From Citrobacter sp. FP75 (GTDB lineage Bacteria > Pseudomonadota > Gammaproteobacteria > Enterobacterales > Enterobacteriaceae): 64,000 nt of DNA. The stretch is taken from the NCBI RefSeq assembly GCF_018342065.1, contig NZ_JAFDOE010000002.1, positions 682,001-746,000 of the forward strand, given 5' to 3'. The notes under the pieces were generated by a model that worked only from the letters and a program-made list of their open reading frames with translations, searched no databases and was not told the DNA's origin. The translations under genes and the position numbers were made by a program. Below, in pieces: positions 1-8,180 of this stretch; positions within the stretch are counted from its first letter, which is position 1; each line of letters opens with the position of its first letter.

Positions 1-1274
1 TGCTGCCGAATATGACCGTTGCCGAGAATATGTTCCTCGGGCGCGAACCGCGCAAACGCAATCTGATTGTTGATGAAAAGGCGGTGAATCAGGAAGCGCA
101 GGTGATTCTGGATTATCTGCAGTTGAACGTGGCACCAACTACGGCGGTGGCCCGCCTGAGCGTGGCGCAACAGCAAATGGTAGAAATTGCCCGGGCGCTG
201 ACTCTCAATGCGAAGCTTATCATCATGGACGAACCTTCTGCCGCACTGAGCGACAGCGAAGTGGAAAGCCTGCATCGGGTGGTGCGGGAGCTGAAAAGCC
301 GTGGCGTGAGCATTATTTATGTCACTCACCGTTTACACGAAGTGTTCCAGCTCTGCGATCGATTCACCGTATTTCAGGATGGCCGTTTTACCGGCAGCGG
401 CGAGGTTGCCCAGACCACGGTAGAACAGTTGATCCGGCTGATGGTCGGGCGCGACGTGGCGTTTAATCGCCGCCCACCGAGCGAAACCCATCATCAGGAC
501 AAACCTGTACGCCTTTCGATAAAGGGGCTGAGCCGCGAGAAACCGCCGCTGGATCCGCACGGGATCGCGCTGCATGACATTAGTTTCCACGTTCATGCCG
601 GAGAAGTGTTAGGCATTGCCGGGCTGGTGGGCGCCGGGCGCACTGAAGTCGCGCGGTGTCTGTTTGGCGCCGACGCCTTTACGTCTGGCAATTTTGAGCT
701 GGATGGCGTGCCGTATCAGCCACGTGACCCGCTGTACGCTCTGGATCAGGGGGTGGCGATGGTCCCTGAGGATCGCAAAAAAGAGGGGGCGGTTCTCGGG
801 TTGTCTATTCGCGACAACCTGTCGCTTTCCAGCCTCTCTTCTCTGTTGCACTGGCGCTGGTTTGTGAACACCCGCAAAGAGGATGCCCTGATTGAGTCCT
901 ACCGCCAGGCACTGCAGATCAAAATGGTCAACAGCGCGCAGGAGGTGCGCAAGCTCTCCGGTGGCAATCAGCAAAAAGTGATCCTCGCGCGCTGCATGGC
1001 GCTCAATCCCCGCGTGCTGATCGTCGATGAGCCGACGCGTGGCATCGACGTCGGCACCAAATCAGAAGTGCACCAGGTGCTGTTTGAAATGGCGAAAAAG
1101 GGCGTGGCGGTGATTGTGATCTCCTCCGATCTCCCCGAAGTGATGGCGGTTTCTGACCGGATCATCACCCTGAGTGAAGGTCGGGTGACCGGCGAGATCC
1201 ACGGCGATGACGCCAACGAAGAGCGGCTTATGACGATGATGGCCATCAACCACAACGCCCTGAACGCGGCATAA
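1..1274 (+). CDS. Sugar (inositol-type) ABC transporter ATP-binding protein, 5' end outside window
   Basis: Partial gene; the frame is open from base 3, so the true start lies upstream. It shows the tandem nucleotide-binding domains of the RbsA/MglA/XylG family. The first domain has signature LSVAQQQMVEIARAL, Walker B LIIMDEPSAAL and an H-loop VTHRL. The second has the degenerate P-loop GLVGAGRTE usual for the C-terminal half, signature LSGGNQQKVILAR and Walker B VLIVDEPTRGID. It would energise import of a monosaccharide or cyclitol across the inner membrane together with the permease 11 bp downstream. The following iol genes make inositol the likely substrate (inference from context). The periplasmic binding protein is not in the window. 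Confidence 0.9.
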   Translation, partial: LPNMTVAENMFLGREPRKRNLIVDEKAVNQEAQVILDYLQLNVAPTTAVARLSVAQQQMVEIARALTLNAKLIIMDEPSAALSDSEVESLHRVVRELKSRGVSIIYVTHRLHEVFQLCDRFTVFQDGRFTGSGEVAQTTVEQLIRLMVGRDVAFNRRPPSETHHQDKPVRLSIKGLSREKPPLDPHGIALHDISFHVHAGEVLGIAGLVGAGRTEVARCLFGADAFTSGNFELDGVPYQPRDPLYALDQGVAMVPEDRKKEGAVLGLSIRDNLSLSSLSSLLHWRWFVNTRKEDALIESYRQALQIKMVNSAQEVRKLSGGNQQKVILARCMALNPRVLIVDEPTRGIDVGTKSEVHQVLFEMAKKGVAVIVISSDLPEVMAVSDRIITLSEGRVTGEIHGDDANEERLMTMMAINHNALNAA

Positions 1275-1285
1275 CGGAGTTTCTC

Positions 1286-2314
1286 ATGACGCAGATAATT
1301 ACTAAAACGCAGGCTCCGGGTAAACGCGCCGGACGTCTCGATCCCATCGCTTTTTTTGAGCGTTTCGGCGTGCTGATTTTCATGATCCTGCTGCTGATTT
1401 TCTTCCAGTTGCAGAACAGTAATTTTCTCTCTGAACGCAACATTTTCAACATTCTGACTGAAGTTTCGATCTACGGGATCATGGCCGTGGGGATGACCTT
1501 TGTCATTCTGACCGCCGGGATCGACCTGTCCGTAGGCTCCATTCTTGCCGTCTGCGCCATGACCGCGGCGTATGTGATTAAGGGCGACAACTTTACCACC
1601 GTTGACCCGAATGCCTGGGGCGGCTTGAGCTGGTTGGTTGGGATGGGAATTTGCCTCGCGATGGGCACCGCAATTGGTTTTCTGCATGGCCTCGGCGTGA
1701 CCCGCCTGCGTCTGCCGCCGTTTATCGTCACCCTCGGCGGGATGACCATCTGGCGCGGTCTGACGCTGGTGGTTAACGACGGTGCGCCGATCGCCGGTTT
1801 CGATCCGGGCTACCGCTGGTGGGGACGCGGCGAGCTGCTCGGCATCTCCATTCCTATCTGGATCTTCGCCCTGGTGGCTATTGGCGGCTATCTGGCGCTG
1901 CATAAAACCCGCTGGGGACGCTTTGTGTACGCCATTGGCGGCAACCCGGAGGCGGCGCGCCTGGCGGGGGTCAACGTCAAGCGGGTGCTGGTGAGCGTTT
2001 ACGTGCTAATCGGTTGTCTTGCCGGGTTGGCGGGCTTCATTCTCAGTGCGCGATTGGGCAGCGCAGAGGCGGTTGCCGGGATCTCGTTTGAGCTGCGCGT
2101 CATCGCTTCGGTGGTGATCGGCGGAACGTCGTTGATGGGCGGATACGGGCGTATTGGCGGCACCATTATCGGCTCGATCATCATGGGCATTCTGATTAAC
2201 GGCCTGGTCCTGATGAACGTCTCGGCCTACTACCAGCAAATTATTACCGGCTTAATTATCGTTCTGGCTGTGGCGTTTGACACCTATGCCAAGAACCGTC
2301 GCGGCGCATTGTGA
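1286..2314 (+). CDS. Sugar ABC transporter permease (inositol-type)
   Basis: A 342-residue hydrophobic protein of the BPD_transp_2 (RbsC/XylH) family. After a short cytoplasmic N-terminus it shows about ten membrane segments, starting with the stretch around [12 protein letters not shown]. Typical family motifs are [11 protein letters not shown] and the late [15 protein letters not shown] segment, the presumed coupling region for the ATPase. The gene starts 11 bp after the ATPase stop and is followed 7 bp later by the dehydrogenase, so the three are almost certainly cotranscribed. Membrane partner for inositol import is inferred from the iolC/E/B neighbours. Confidence 0.9.
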   Translation: MTQIITKTQAPGKRAGRLDPIAFFERFGVLIFMILLLIFFQLQNSNFLSERNIFNILTEVSIYGIMAVGMTFVILTAGIDLSVGSILAVCAMTAAYVIKGDNFTTVDPNAWGGLSWLVGMGICLAMGTAIGFLHGLGVTRLRLPPFIVTLGGMTIWRGLTLVVNDGAPIAGFDPGYRWWGRGELLGISIPIWIFALVAIGGYLALHKTRWGRFVYAIGGNPEAARLAGVNVKRVLVSVYVLIGCLAGLAGFILSARLGSAEAVAGISFELRVIASVVIGGTSLMGGYGRIGGTIIGSIIMGILINGLVLMNVSAYYQQIITGLIIVLAVAFDTYAKNRRGAL

Positions 2315-2321
2315 GGGATAA

Positions 2322-3458
2322 ATGATGAAAGAGGTACGCATTGGGTTAATTGGTACCGGGTACATCGGCAAGGCGCACGCCATCGCCTATGCCCAGGCAC
2401 CGACGGTGTTCAACCTGCGCGGCAAGCTGGTGCGAGAAATGGTTGCCGAAGTCACGCCGGAGCTGGCGGCCGAGCGGGCGCAGGCGTTTGGCTTCAACCG
2501 TTCAACCGGGGACTGGCGTGCGCTGGTGGCCGATCCGGCGATAGATGTGGTGGATATTTGTTCGCCCAACCATCTGCACAAAGAGATGGCGCTGGAGGCC
2601 ATTCGCCACGGTAAACACGTCTATTCGGAAAAGCCGCTGGCGCTGAATGCCCATGACGCCCGCGAGATGGTTGAGGCGGCGAAGCAGGCTGGGGTGAAAA
2701 CGCTGGTGGGGTTTAATTACATGAAAAACCCGACCGCGAAGCTGGCGAAAGAGATTATTGAGCGTGGTGAGATCGGTGAGGTGATCCATTTCTACGGCAC
2801 CCACAACGAAGACTATATGGCCGACCCGCTTTCCCCTATTCACTGGCACTGCTTTAAAGAGACGGCGGGGCTGGGGGCGTTGGGCGATCTCGCAGCGCAT
2901 ATCGTCAATATGGCCCAGTATCTGGTGGGTGATATCCAGCAGGTCTGTGGTGATTTGAAGATTGTGGTGCCGGAACGCCCGGCGAAGGCCGGTTCATCGC
3001 AAAGGGTGGCGGTGGAAAACGAGGATCAGGCCCACGCGATGGTGCGTTTTGCGGGTGGCGCACAGGGGGTGATTGAAACCTCACGCGTTGCCTGTGGGCG
3101 CAAAATGGGACTCTCGTATGTGATTACCGGAACCAAAGGGGCCATCAGTTTTACCCAGGAGCGCATGGCGGAGCTGAAGCTCTATCTGCATGACGATCCG
3201 GTTAACCGTCAGGGATTTCGCACGCTGCTGGTGGGCCCTGCGCATCCGGACTATGCGGCATTTTGCCTGGGGGCGGGCCATGGCATCGGCTTTAACGACC
3301 AGAAAACCGTGGAAGTGCGCGACCTGGTTGACGGTATTGCCGCCGATGTTCCGATGTGGCCGGACTTCGAAGAGGGCTGGAAGGTGTCGCGCGTGCTGGA
3401 CGCCATTGCGCTCTCACACCTGCAAGGCCGCTGGCTGAATGTGAACGATATTGTCTGA
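2322..3458 (+). CDS. Gfo/Idh/MocA-family oxidoreductase, probable inositol dehydrogenase
   Basis: A 378-residue NAD(P)-dependent dehydrogenase. The N-terminal Rossmann motif RIGLIGTGYIGKAHA lies at residues 6-20, and the EKPLAL segment near residue 105 carries the lysine-proline pair conserved in this family. The C-terminal half has the family's substrate-binding fold. In an iol operon such proteins oxidise myo- or scyllo-inositol to the keto form (IolG/IolX/IolW types). I cannot tell which isomer from sequence alone. Start ATG 2322 follows GAGGG; the next codon is also ATG. It lies between permease and iolC, in the same operon. Confidence 0.8.
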   Translation: MMKEVRIGLIGTGYIGKAHAIAYAQAPTVFNLRGKLVREMVAEVTPELAAERAQAFGFNRSTGDWRALVADPAIDVVDICSPNHLHKEMALEAIRHGKHVYSEKPLALNAHDAREMVEAAKQAGVKTLVGFNYMKNPTAKLAKEIIERGEIGEVIHFYGTHNEDYMADPLSPIHWHCFKETAGLGALGDLAAHIVNMAQYLVGDIQQVCGDLKIVVPERPAKAGSSQRVAVENEDQAHAMVRFAGGAQGVIETSRVACGRKMGLSYVITGTKGAISFTQERMAELKLYLHDDPVNRQGFRTLLVGPAHPDYAAFCLGAGHGIGFNDQKTVEVRDLVDGIAADVPMWPDFEEGWKVSRVLDAIALSHLQGRWLNVNDIV

Positions 3459-3470
3459 AGAGGGTTCAAC

Positions 3471-5375
3471 GTGGAAAAGCAGTTTGATGTGATATGCATG
3501 GGCCGCGTGGCGGTTGACCTCTACAGTCAGCAGATTGGTGCGCGCCTGGAAGATGTGTCGAGCTTTGCCAAATACCTTGGCGGCTCGTCGGGCAATGTGG
3601 CCTACGGCACGGCGCGTCAGGGGCTGCGCTCGTCAATGCTGGCGCGGGTTGGCGACGAACATATGGGCCGCTTCCTGCGGGAAGAATTACACCAGGTCGG
3701 GTGCGATACCAGCCATCTGATTACCGATAAAGACCGCCTGACGGCGCTGGTGCTACTCGGCATTAAAGACCGGGACACCTTTCCTCTGATTTTTTACCGT
3801 GATAACTGCGCGGATATGGCGATTGTCGCCAGCGATGTTGATGAACAGTACATCGCGTCTGCGCGTTGTCTTGCCATCACCGGGACACACCTTTCTCACC
3901 CACAAACCCGCGAAGCGGTGCTGACGGCGCTGAACTACGCCCGCCGCCACGGTGTACGTACGGCGCTGGATATCGACTATCGCCCGGTGTTATGGGGATT
4001 GACCTCATTAGGCGACGGTGAAACGCGCTTTATTGCCGCCGCGCAGGTGACGCGTCAACTGCAGGAGGTGCTACACCTGTTTGATGTGATTGTTGGGACC
4101 GAGGAGGAGTTTCATATTGCGGGCGGCAGTACCGATACGCTACAGGCGCTGGCGCAGGTTCGCACCGTGAGTAAGGCGACGCTGGTTTGCAAACGCGGGG
4201 CGCTTGGCTGCTCGGTGTATACCGACGCTATTCCGCCACGGCTTGATGACGGCCTGACGGTGGCCGGCGTACGCGTGGAGGTGCTCAACGTGCTGGGGGC
4301 GGGCGATGCGTTTATGTCCGGTCTGTTGCGCGGCTACCTTAACGATGAAGGTTGGGAGCAGGCGTGCCGCTATGCCAACGCCTGCGGCGCGCTGGTGGTG
4401 TCGCGCCACGGCTGTGCGCCGGCGATGCCGAGTAAACTGGAGCTGGATGACTATCTTTCCCGTGCCGAAGAGGTGCTGCGCCCGGATATCGATCCGCGTC
4501 TTAACCATTTGCACCGCGTCACGACGCGTCGCCGCGAATGGCCGGAACTGTGCGTGATGGCATTCGATCACCGCAGCCAGCTTGAAGAGATGGCCTTACA
4601 GTGCGGCGCCTCGCGAAAACGCATCCCGGCGCTAAAACAGCTGATCCTGCAGGCCAGTCGCGAAGCGGCGAGCAGCGCCGGACTGGAAGGTAAAGCCGGT
4701 CTGCTGTGCGACGGCACGTTTGGTCAGGATGCGCTGAATTCAATCACGGGTGACGGCTGGTGGATAGGTCGACCGATTGAACTGCCGGGCTCGCGTCCGC
4801 TGGAGATGGAGCATGGCAATATCGGCACCCAGCTCATCAGTTGGCCGCAGGAACATGTGGTGAAATGCCTGGTCTTTTTCCATCCGGAAGATGCTCACGC
4901 CCTGCGCCTGGAACAGGAGCAGAAAATCGCCGAGGTCTACCACGCCTGCTGCCAGTCCGGGCATGAACTGCTGCTGGAGGTGATCCTGCCTGCCAGTATG
5001 CCGCGTAGTGATGAGCTCTATTTGCGGGCCATTTCTCGCTTCTATAACCTGGGGATTTATCCCGACTGGTGGAAGCTGCCGCCGCTCACTTCTGCAGGCT
5101 GGACGGCGCTGGGGGAGATTATCGAACGACGCGATCCGCACTGCCGGGGTGTGGTTATTTTAGGGCTTGATGCGCCGGCCGATCAGCTCCGTGCTGATTT
5201 CAAAGCGGCTGCGGGCCATGAACTGGTGAAAGGGTTTGCCGTGGGGCGCACGCTGTTTGGCGACGCTTCCCGCGCGTGGTTGAAACACGACATTGACGAT
5301 GCGCAACTGGTGGCGCGCATTAAAGATAACTACCTGCAGCTTATCGCCTGGTGGCGCGAGCGCGGACAAGCATAA
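3471..5375 (+). CDS. iolC: 5-dehydro-2-deoxygluconokinase fused to DUF2090 aldolase-like domain
   Basis: A 634-residue fusion protein. Residues 1-330 form a PfkB/ribokinase-type kinase with the N-terminal glycine-rich stretch YLGGSSGNVAYG and the C-terminal active-site motif LGAGDAF near residue 275, whose Asp is the catalytic base. This part phosphorylates 2-deoxy-5-keto-D-gluconate in myo-inositol breakdown. Residues about 345-634 match the DUF2090 domain, a TIM-barrel related to class I aldolases and thought to take the IolJ step. The two-domain form is common in Gram-negative iol operons. GTG start at 3471 after a GAGGG ribosome site; iolE follows 14 bp after the stop. Confidence 0.88.
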   Translation: MEKQFDVICMGRVAVDLYSQQIGARLEDVSSFAKYLGGSSGNVAYGTARQGLRSSMLARVGDEHMGRFLREELHQVGCDTSHLITDKDRLTALVLLGIKDRDTFPLIFYRDNCADMAIVASDVDEQYIASARCLAITGTHLSHPQTREAVLTALNYARRHGVRTALDIDYRPVLWGLTSLGDGETRFIAAAQVTRQLQEVLHLFDVIVGTEEEFHIAGGSTDTLQALAQVRTVSKATLVCKRGALGCSVYTDAIPPRLDDGLTVAGVRVEVLNVLGAGDAFMSGLLRGYLNDEGWEQACRYANACGALVVSRHGCAPAMPSKLELDDYLSRAEEVLRPDIDPRLNHLHRVTTRRREWPELCVMAFDHRSQLEEMALQCGASRKRIPALKQLILQASREAASSAGLEGKAGLLCDGTFGQDALNSITGDGWWIGRPIELPGSRPLEMEHGNIGTQLISWPQEHVVKCLVFFHPEDAHALRLEQEQKIAEVYHACCQSGHELLLEVILPASMPRSDELYLRAISRFYNLGIYPDWWKLPPLTSAGWTALGEIIERRDPHCRGVVILGLDAPADQLRADFKAAAGHELVKGFAVGRTLFGDASRAWLKHDIDDAQLVARIKDNYLQLIAWWRERGQA

Positions 5376-5389
5376 TTCAGGAGCAGAGA

Positions 5390-6280
5390 ATGACGGTACA
5401 ATTAGGTATTAATCCACTGACGTGGACCAACGACGACCTTCCTTCACTGGGCGCGGAGACCTCGCTTGATACTTGTCTGAGCGAAGGCAAAGAGGCCGGA
5501 TTTGCCGGGTTCGAACTGGGCAACAAATTCCCGCGTGAAGCGCGTCTGCTGGGACCGATCCTGCAACGCCACGATCTGCAACTGGTCTCCGGCTGGTACT
5601 CTGGCCGTCTGCTGGAGCGCAGCGTGGAGGAGGAGATTGCCGCCGTGCAATCGCACCTGACGTTACTGCGCGAACTGGGGGCGAAGGTGCTGGTGTTTGC
5701 TGAGGTGAGCGGTTGTATTCATGGTGAGCAGCAGACGCCAGTTCATCTGCGCCCGCGCTTCCCGCAGCAGCGCTGGCAAGAATACGGTGAAAAACTCACC
5801 GAGTTTGCGCGTTACACCCAGCAGCAGGGGGTGCAAATTGCCTACCACCACCATATGGGGACGGTGATTGAGTCTGCTGAGGACGTGGATAATCTGATGA
5901 CACACACCGGTGATGAGGTTGGTTTGCTGCTCGATACCGGCCATCTGACTTTTGCTGGTGCCGATCCGCTGGCGGTAGCCCAGCGCTGGGCATCGCGTAT
6001 CAACCATGTTCACTGCAAAGATGTGCGTGCCGACGTGCTGGCCGATGTGAAAAATCGTAAAACCAGCTTCCTCGATGCGGTATTGAGCGGGGTTTTCACC
6101 GTGCCGGGTGACGGTTGCGTGGACTACCCGCCGATTATGGCGCTGCTGAATGCGAATCAGTATCAGGGCTGGCTGGTGGTGGAGGCTGAGCAGGATCCGG
6201 CTATTGCGCATCCGCTGACCTATGCGCGGCTGGGCTATAACAACCTTAGCCGTCTGGCGTGTGATGCCGGGCTTATCTGA
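5390..6280 (+). CDS. iolE: Inosose dehydratase
   Basis: A 296-residue protein of the xylose-isomerase-like TIM-barrel family. It dehydrates 2-keto-myo-inositol (inosose) in the second step of inositol catabolism. Visible landmarks include the N-terminal GINPLTWTNDDLP, the metal-binding region LLLDTGHLTFAGADP and NHVHCKDVR, and WLVVEAEQDP near the C-terminus, all characteristic of IolE. The ATG at 5390, preceded by CAGGAGCAG, is chosen over the upstream in-frame ATG at 5351, which lies inside iolC. iolB follows after 9 bp. Confidence 0.92.
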   Translation: MTVQLGINPLTWTNDDLPSLGAETSLDTCLSEGKEAGFAGFELGNKFPREARLLGPILQRHDLQLVSGWYSGRLLERSVEEEIAAVQSHLTLLRELGAKVLVFAEVSGCIHGEQQTPVHLRPRFPQQRWQEYGEKLTEFARYTQQQGVQIAYHHHMGTVIESAEDVDNLMTHTGDEVGLLLDTGHLTFAGADPLAVAQRWASRINHVHCKDVRADVLADVKNRKTSFLDAVLSGVFTVPGDGCVDYPPIMALLNANQYQGWLVVEAEQDPAIAHPLTYARLGYNNLSRLACDAGLI

Positions 6281-6289
6281 GGAGGTGGC

Positions 6290-7108
6290 ATGTCACGTTT
6301 ATTATCACGCTGGCAGCAGCCAAATGCGCAGGGGCGTACGCAGGCGGTGACGCCGGAAGGCGCAGGCTGGGGATATGTGGGCTTTGAGGCGTATGAACTG
6401 GAGGAAGGGCAACAGCTCACGCTGCCCGCCGTCAGCGAGGAGCGTTGTCTGGTGCTGGTGGCCGGACGCGCGACCATCACCACGCCGGGAGCTACGTTCG
6501 CAGACATCGGTGAACGCATGAGTCCCTTTGAACGCATTAAGCCGTGGGCGGTTTACGTTACCTCGCGGGAGGCCGTGCAGGTTACCGCGCTGACGAGGCT
6601 TGAGCTGGCGGTTTGTGCCGCGCCGGGGAAAGGCACGTATCCAACGCGGCTGATTACACCTGAGGATATCGACGGGGAAGCGCGCGGCAAGGGGCATAAC
6701 CAGCGCTATGTGCATAACATTCTGCCGCAAGACAAACCCGCTGACAGCCTGCTGGTGGTTGAAGTCTGGACCAGTGAGGGATGCACCAGCTCGTATCCGA
6801 GCCATAAGCATGATACCGACAATCCACCACGAGAAACGTATCTTGAGGAGACGTACTACCATCGCCTTAATCCGCAGCAGGGATTCTGCATGCAACGGGT
6901 GTACACCGACGACCGGACGCTCGATGAGTGTATGGCCGTCTACAATCGCGACGTGGTGATGGTGCCAAAAGGATACCACCCGGTGGCGACTATGGCGGGA
7001 TATGATAGCTACTACCTCAACGTCATGGCCGGTCCGGTGCGTCAATGGATGTTCACCTGGGAAGATGACCACGCGTGGATCAATCGTGATTATCCTGCTA
7101 ATAAATAA
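6290..7108 (+). CDS. iolB: 5-deoxy-glucuronate isomerase
   Basis: A 272-residue bicupin protein of the IolB (KduI-related) family. It isomerises 5-deoxy-D-glucuronate to 2-deoxy-5-keto-D-gluconate, the substrate of IolC. The segment SYPSHKHDTDNPPRETYLEETYYH contains the cupin metal ligands (two His, Glu), and the late VVMVPKGYHPVAT carries the third His region. ATG at 6290 follows GAGGAGG at good spacing. It is the last gene of the operon: a strong terminator begins 43 bp after the stop. iolA and iolD are not in the window. Confidence 0.92.
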   Translation: MSRLLSRWQQPNAQGRTQAVTPEGAGWGYVGFEAYELEEGQQLTLPAVSEERCLVLVAGRATITTPGATFADIGERMSPFERIKPWAVYVTSREAVQVTALTRLELAVCAAPGKGTYPTRLITPEDIDGEARGKGHNQRYVHNILPQDKPADSLLVVEVWTSEGCTSSYPSHKHDTDNPPRETYLEETYYHRLNPQQGFCMQRVYTDDRTLDECMAVYNRDVVMVPKGYHPVATMAGYDSYYLNVMAGPVRQWMFTWEDDHAWINRDYPANK

Positions 7109-7150
7109 AGGGCGTGGTGATTATTGAATGTCACATTTGTCAGAAAAAGT

Positions 7151-7176
7151 CCTCAGCTTTTGCTGAGGGCTTTTCC
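7151..7176 (+). terminator. Rho-independent terminator of the iol operon
   Basis: Stem CCTCAGC (7151-7157) pairs with GCTGAGG (7162-7168) around a TTTT loop and is followed by GCTTTTCC. It lies 43 bp after iolB and ends the inositol operon. Confidence 0.85.
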
Positions 7177-7561
7177 AGATAGATAATTGTTTAGGTATTA
7201 TCAATATATTATTCCCTATGCGGTGTCCTTAACTTAATTTTAGTGAAAACTATGATTGAGTTCTGTTCTTTATTTCATTAGGAACAGGTGGTAATAAATG
7301 AGAGGGTTTTCTTACATGTGTAGGATGTATCCTATATATCGTGTTAATGTTTAGGGTGTTCGATATATTCAAGATGTTAACTTTGTGGGTTTTGATGTTT
7401 CATTTTTGATTTTCTCTTGTTTTTATAAAAATTAATAATGATACACATAGTGAATATGTTAGAGTTTACAGCCTGAAGGCTTAAGTCTGTAAATTATAAT
7501 ATTGACGCCTCACCTGCTCATTAGGCATCGCCTCACTTTTTTATCGGGATTCTCATACGCT
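7177..7561. promoter_or_regulatory. AT-rich evgA upstream region
   Basis: No convincing gene. The stretch is markedly AT-rich, unlike the iol genes, and marks the left edge of the acid-resistance island. It contains an EvgA-box-like site at 7309-7325, an overlapping palindrome AGGATGTATCCT at 7322-7333, a nested inverted repeat (TTTACAG 7465-7471 with CTGTAAA 7487-7493) and a good -10 TATAAT at 7495-7500, about 60 bp before the evgA ATG. Confidence 0.6.
7309..7325 (+). promoter_or_regulatory. EvgA-box-like operator upstream of evgA
   Basis: TTCTTACATGTGTAGGA is an imperfect inverted repeat (TCTTACA / TGTAGGA). It matches 15 of 17 positions with a site at 12247-12263 between yfdX and hdeD. 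E. coli EvgA recognises an 18-bp inverted repeat of this TTCYTACA...TGTARGA kind. Located about 235 bp before evgA, it fits autoregulation. Binding itself is inferred. Confidence 0.6.
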
Positions 7562-8176
7562 ATGAACGCGATAATCGTTGATGATCACCCATTGGCTCGT
7601 ATTGCCATCCGAAATTTACTCGAAACTAACGGTATCACTGTTACCACCGAGCTTGACAGCGGAGAGTGGGTGGTACAAACCGTGGAAAAAATCAAGCCAG
7701 AACTGCTCATTATTGATGTCGATATTCCGGGTATCAGTGGTATTGAAGTGCTGGAGCAATTACGCAAGCGGCACTATGCTGGTGTAATTATTATCATTTC
7801 AGCAAAAAATGAATTTTTTTATGGCAAACGCAGTGCCGAGTATGGTGCTAATGGTTTTGTGAGCAAAAAAGAGGGCATGAACAATATTCTTGCCGCAATC
7901 GAAGCCGCCACCAATGGTTATAGTTACTTCCCTTTCTCACTTGAACACTTTACGGGTACATCCATCACCGAACAGGACAAACTTGATGCTTTGTCTGCAC
8001 AGGAAATGAAAGTATTGCGTTATATCCTTAGCGGAATAGATTACAACTCCATAGCCAGCAAGATGAATATTAGTAATAAAACAGTCAGCACCTACAAAAG
8101 TCGTTTAATGGAAAAATTAAATTGCTCATCATTAATGGAACTTTATGACTATGCACAAAGGAATAAAATAGGATAG
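7562..8176 (+). CDS. evgA: LuxR/NarL-type response regulator EvgA
   Basis: A 204-residue response regulator closely resembling E. coli EvgA along its whole length, including the start MNAII and the end YAQRNKIG. The receiver domain (1-120) has the acidic pair D7/D8 and phosphoacceptor D52 (LLIIDVDIPG). The C-terminal LuxR helix-turn-helix contains SNKTVSTYKSRLMEKL. In E. coli EvgA activates acid and drug resistance genes on a phosphorelay from EvgS. ATG 7562 is chosen because it starts exactly as EvgA does; the upstream extension to 7502 is not needed. evgS follows 4 bp after the stop. Confidence 0.93.
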   Translation: MNAIIVDDHPLARIAIRNLLETNGITVTTELDSGEWVVQTVEKIKPELLIIDVDIPGISGIEVLEQLRKRHYAGVIIIISAKNEFFYGKRSAEYGANGFVSKKEGMNNILAAIEAATNGYSYFPFSLEHFTGTSITEQDKLDALSAQEMKVLRYILSGIDYNSIASKMNISNKTVSTYKSRLMEKLNCSSLMELYDYAQRNKIG

Positions 8177-8180
8177 GGAT

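Noticed and set aside
968..1903. 311-codon open frame on the - strand over the ABC ATPase and permease
   Set aside because: It spans two clear genes on the other strand; composition is typical of antisense reading in GC-rich DNA.
7298..7354. 18-codon ORF with AGGTGG upstream, before evgA
   Set aside because: It overlaps the EvgA-like box and palindrome and has no recognisable pattern; probably chance.
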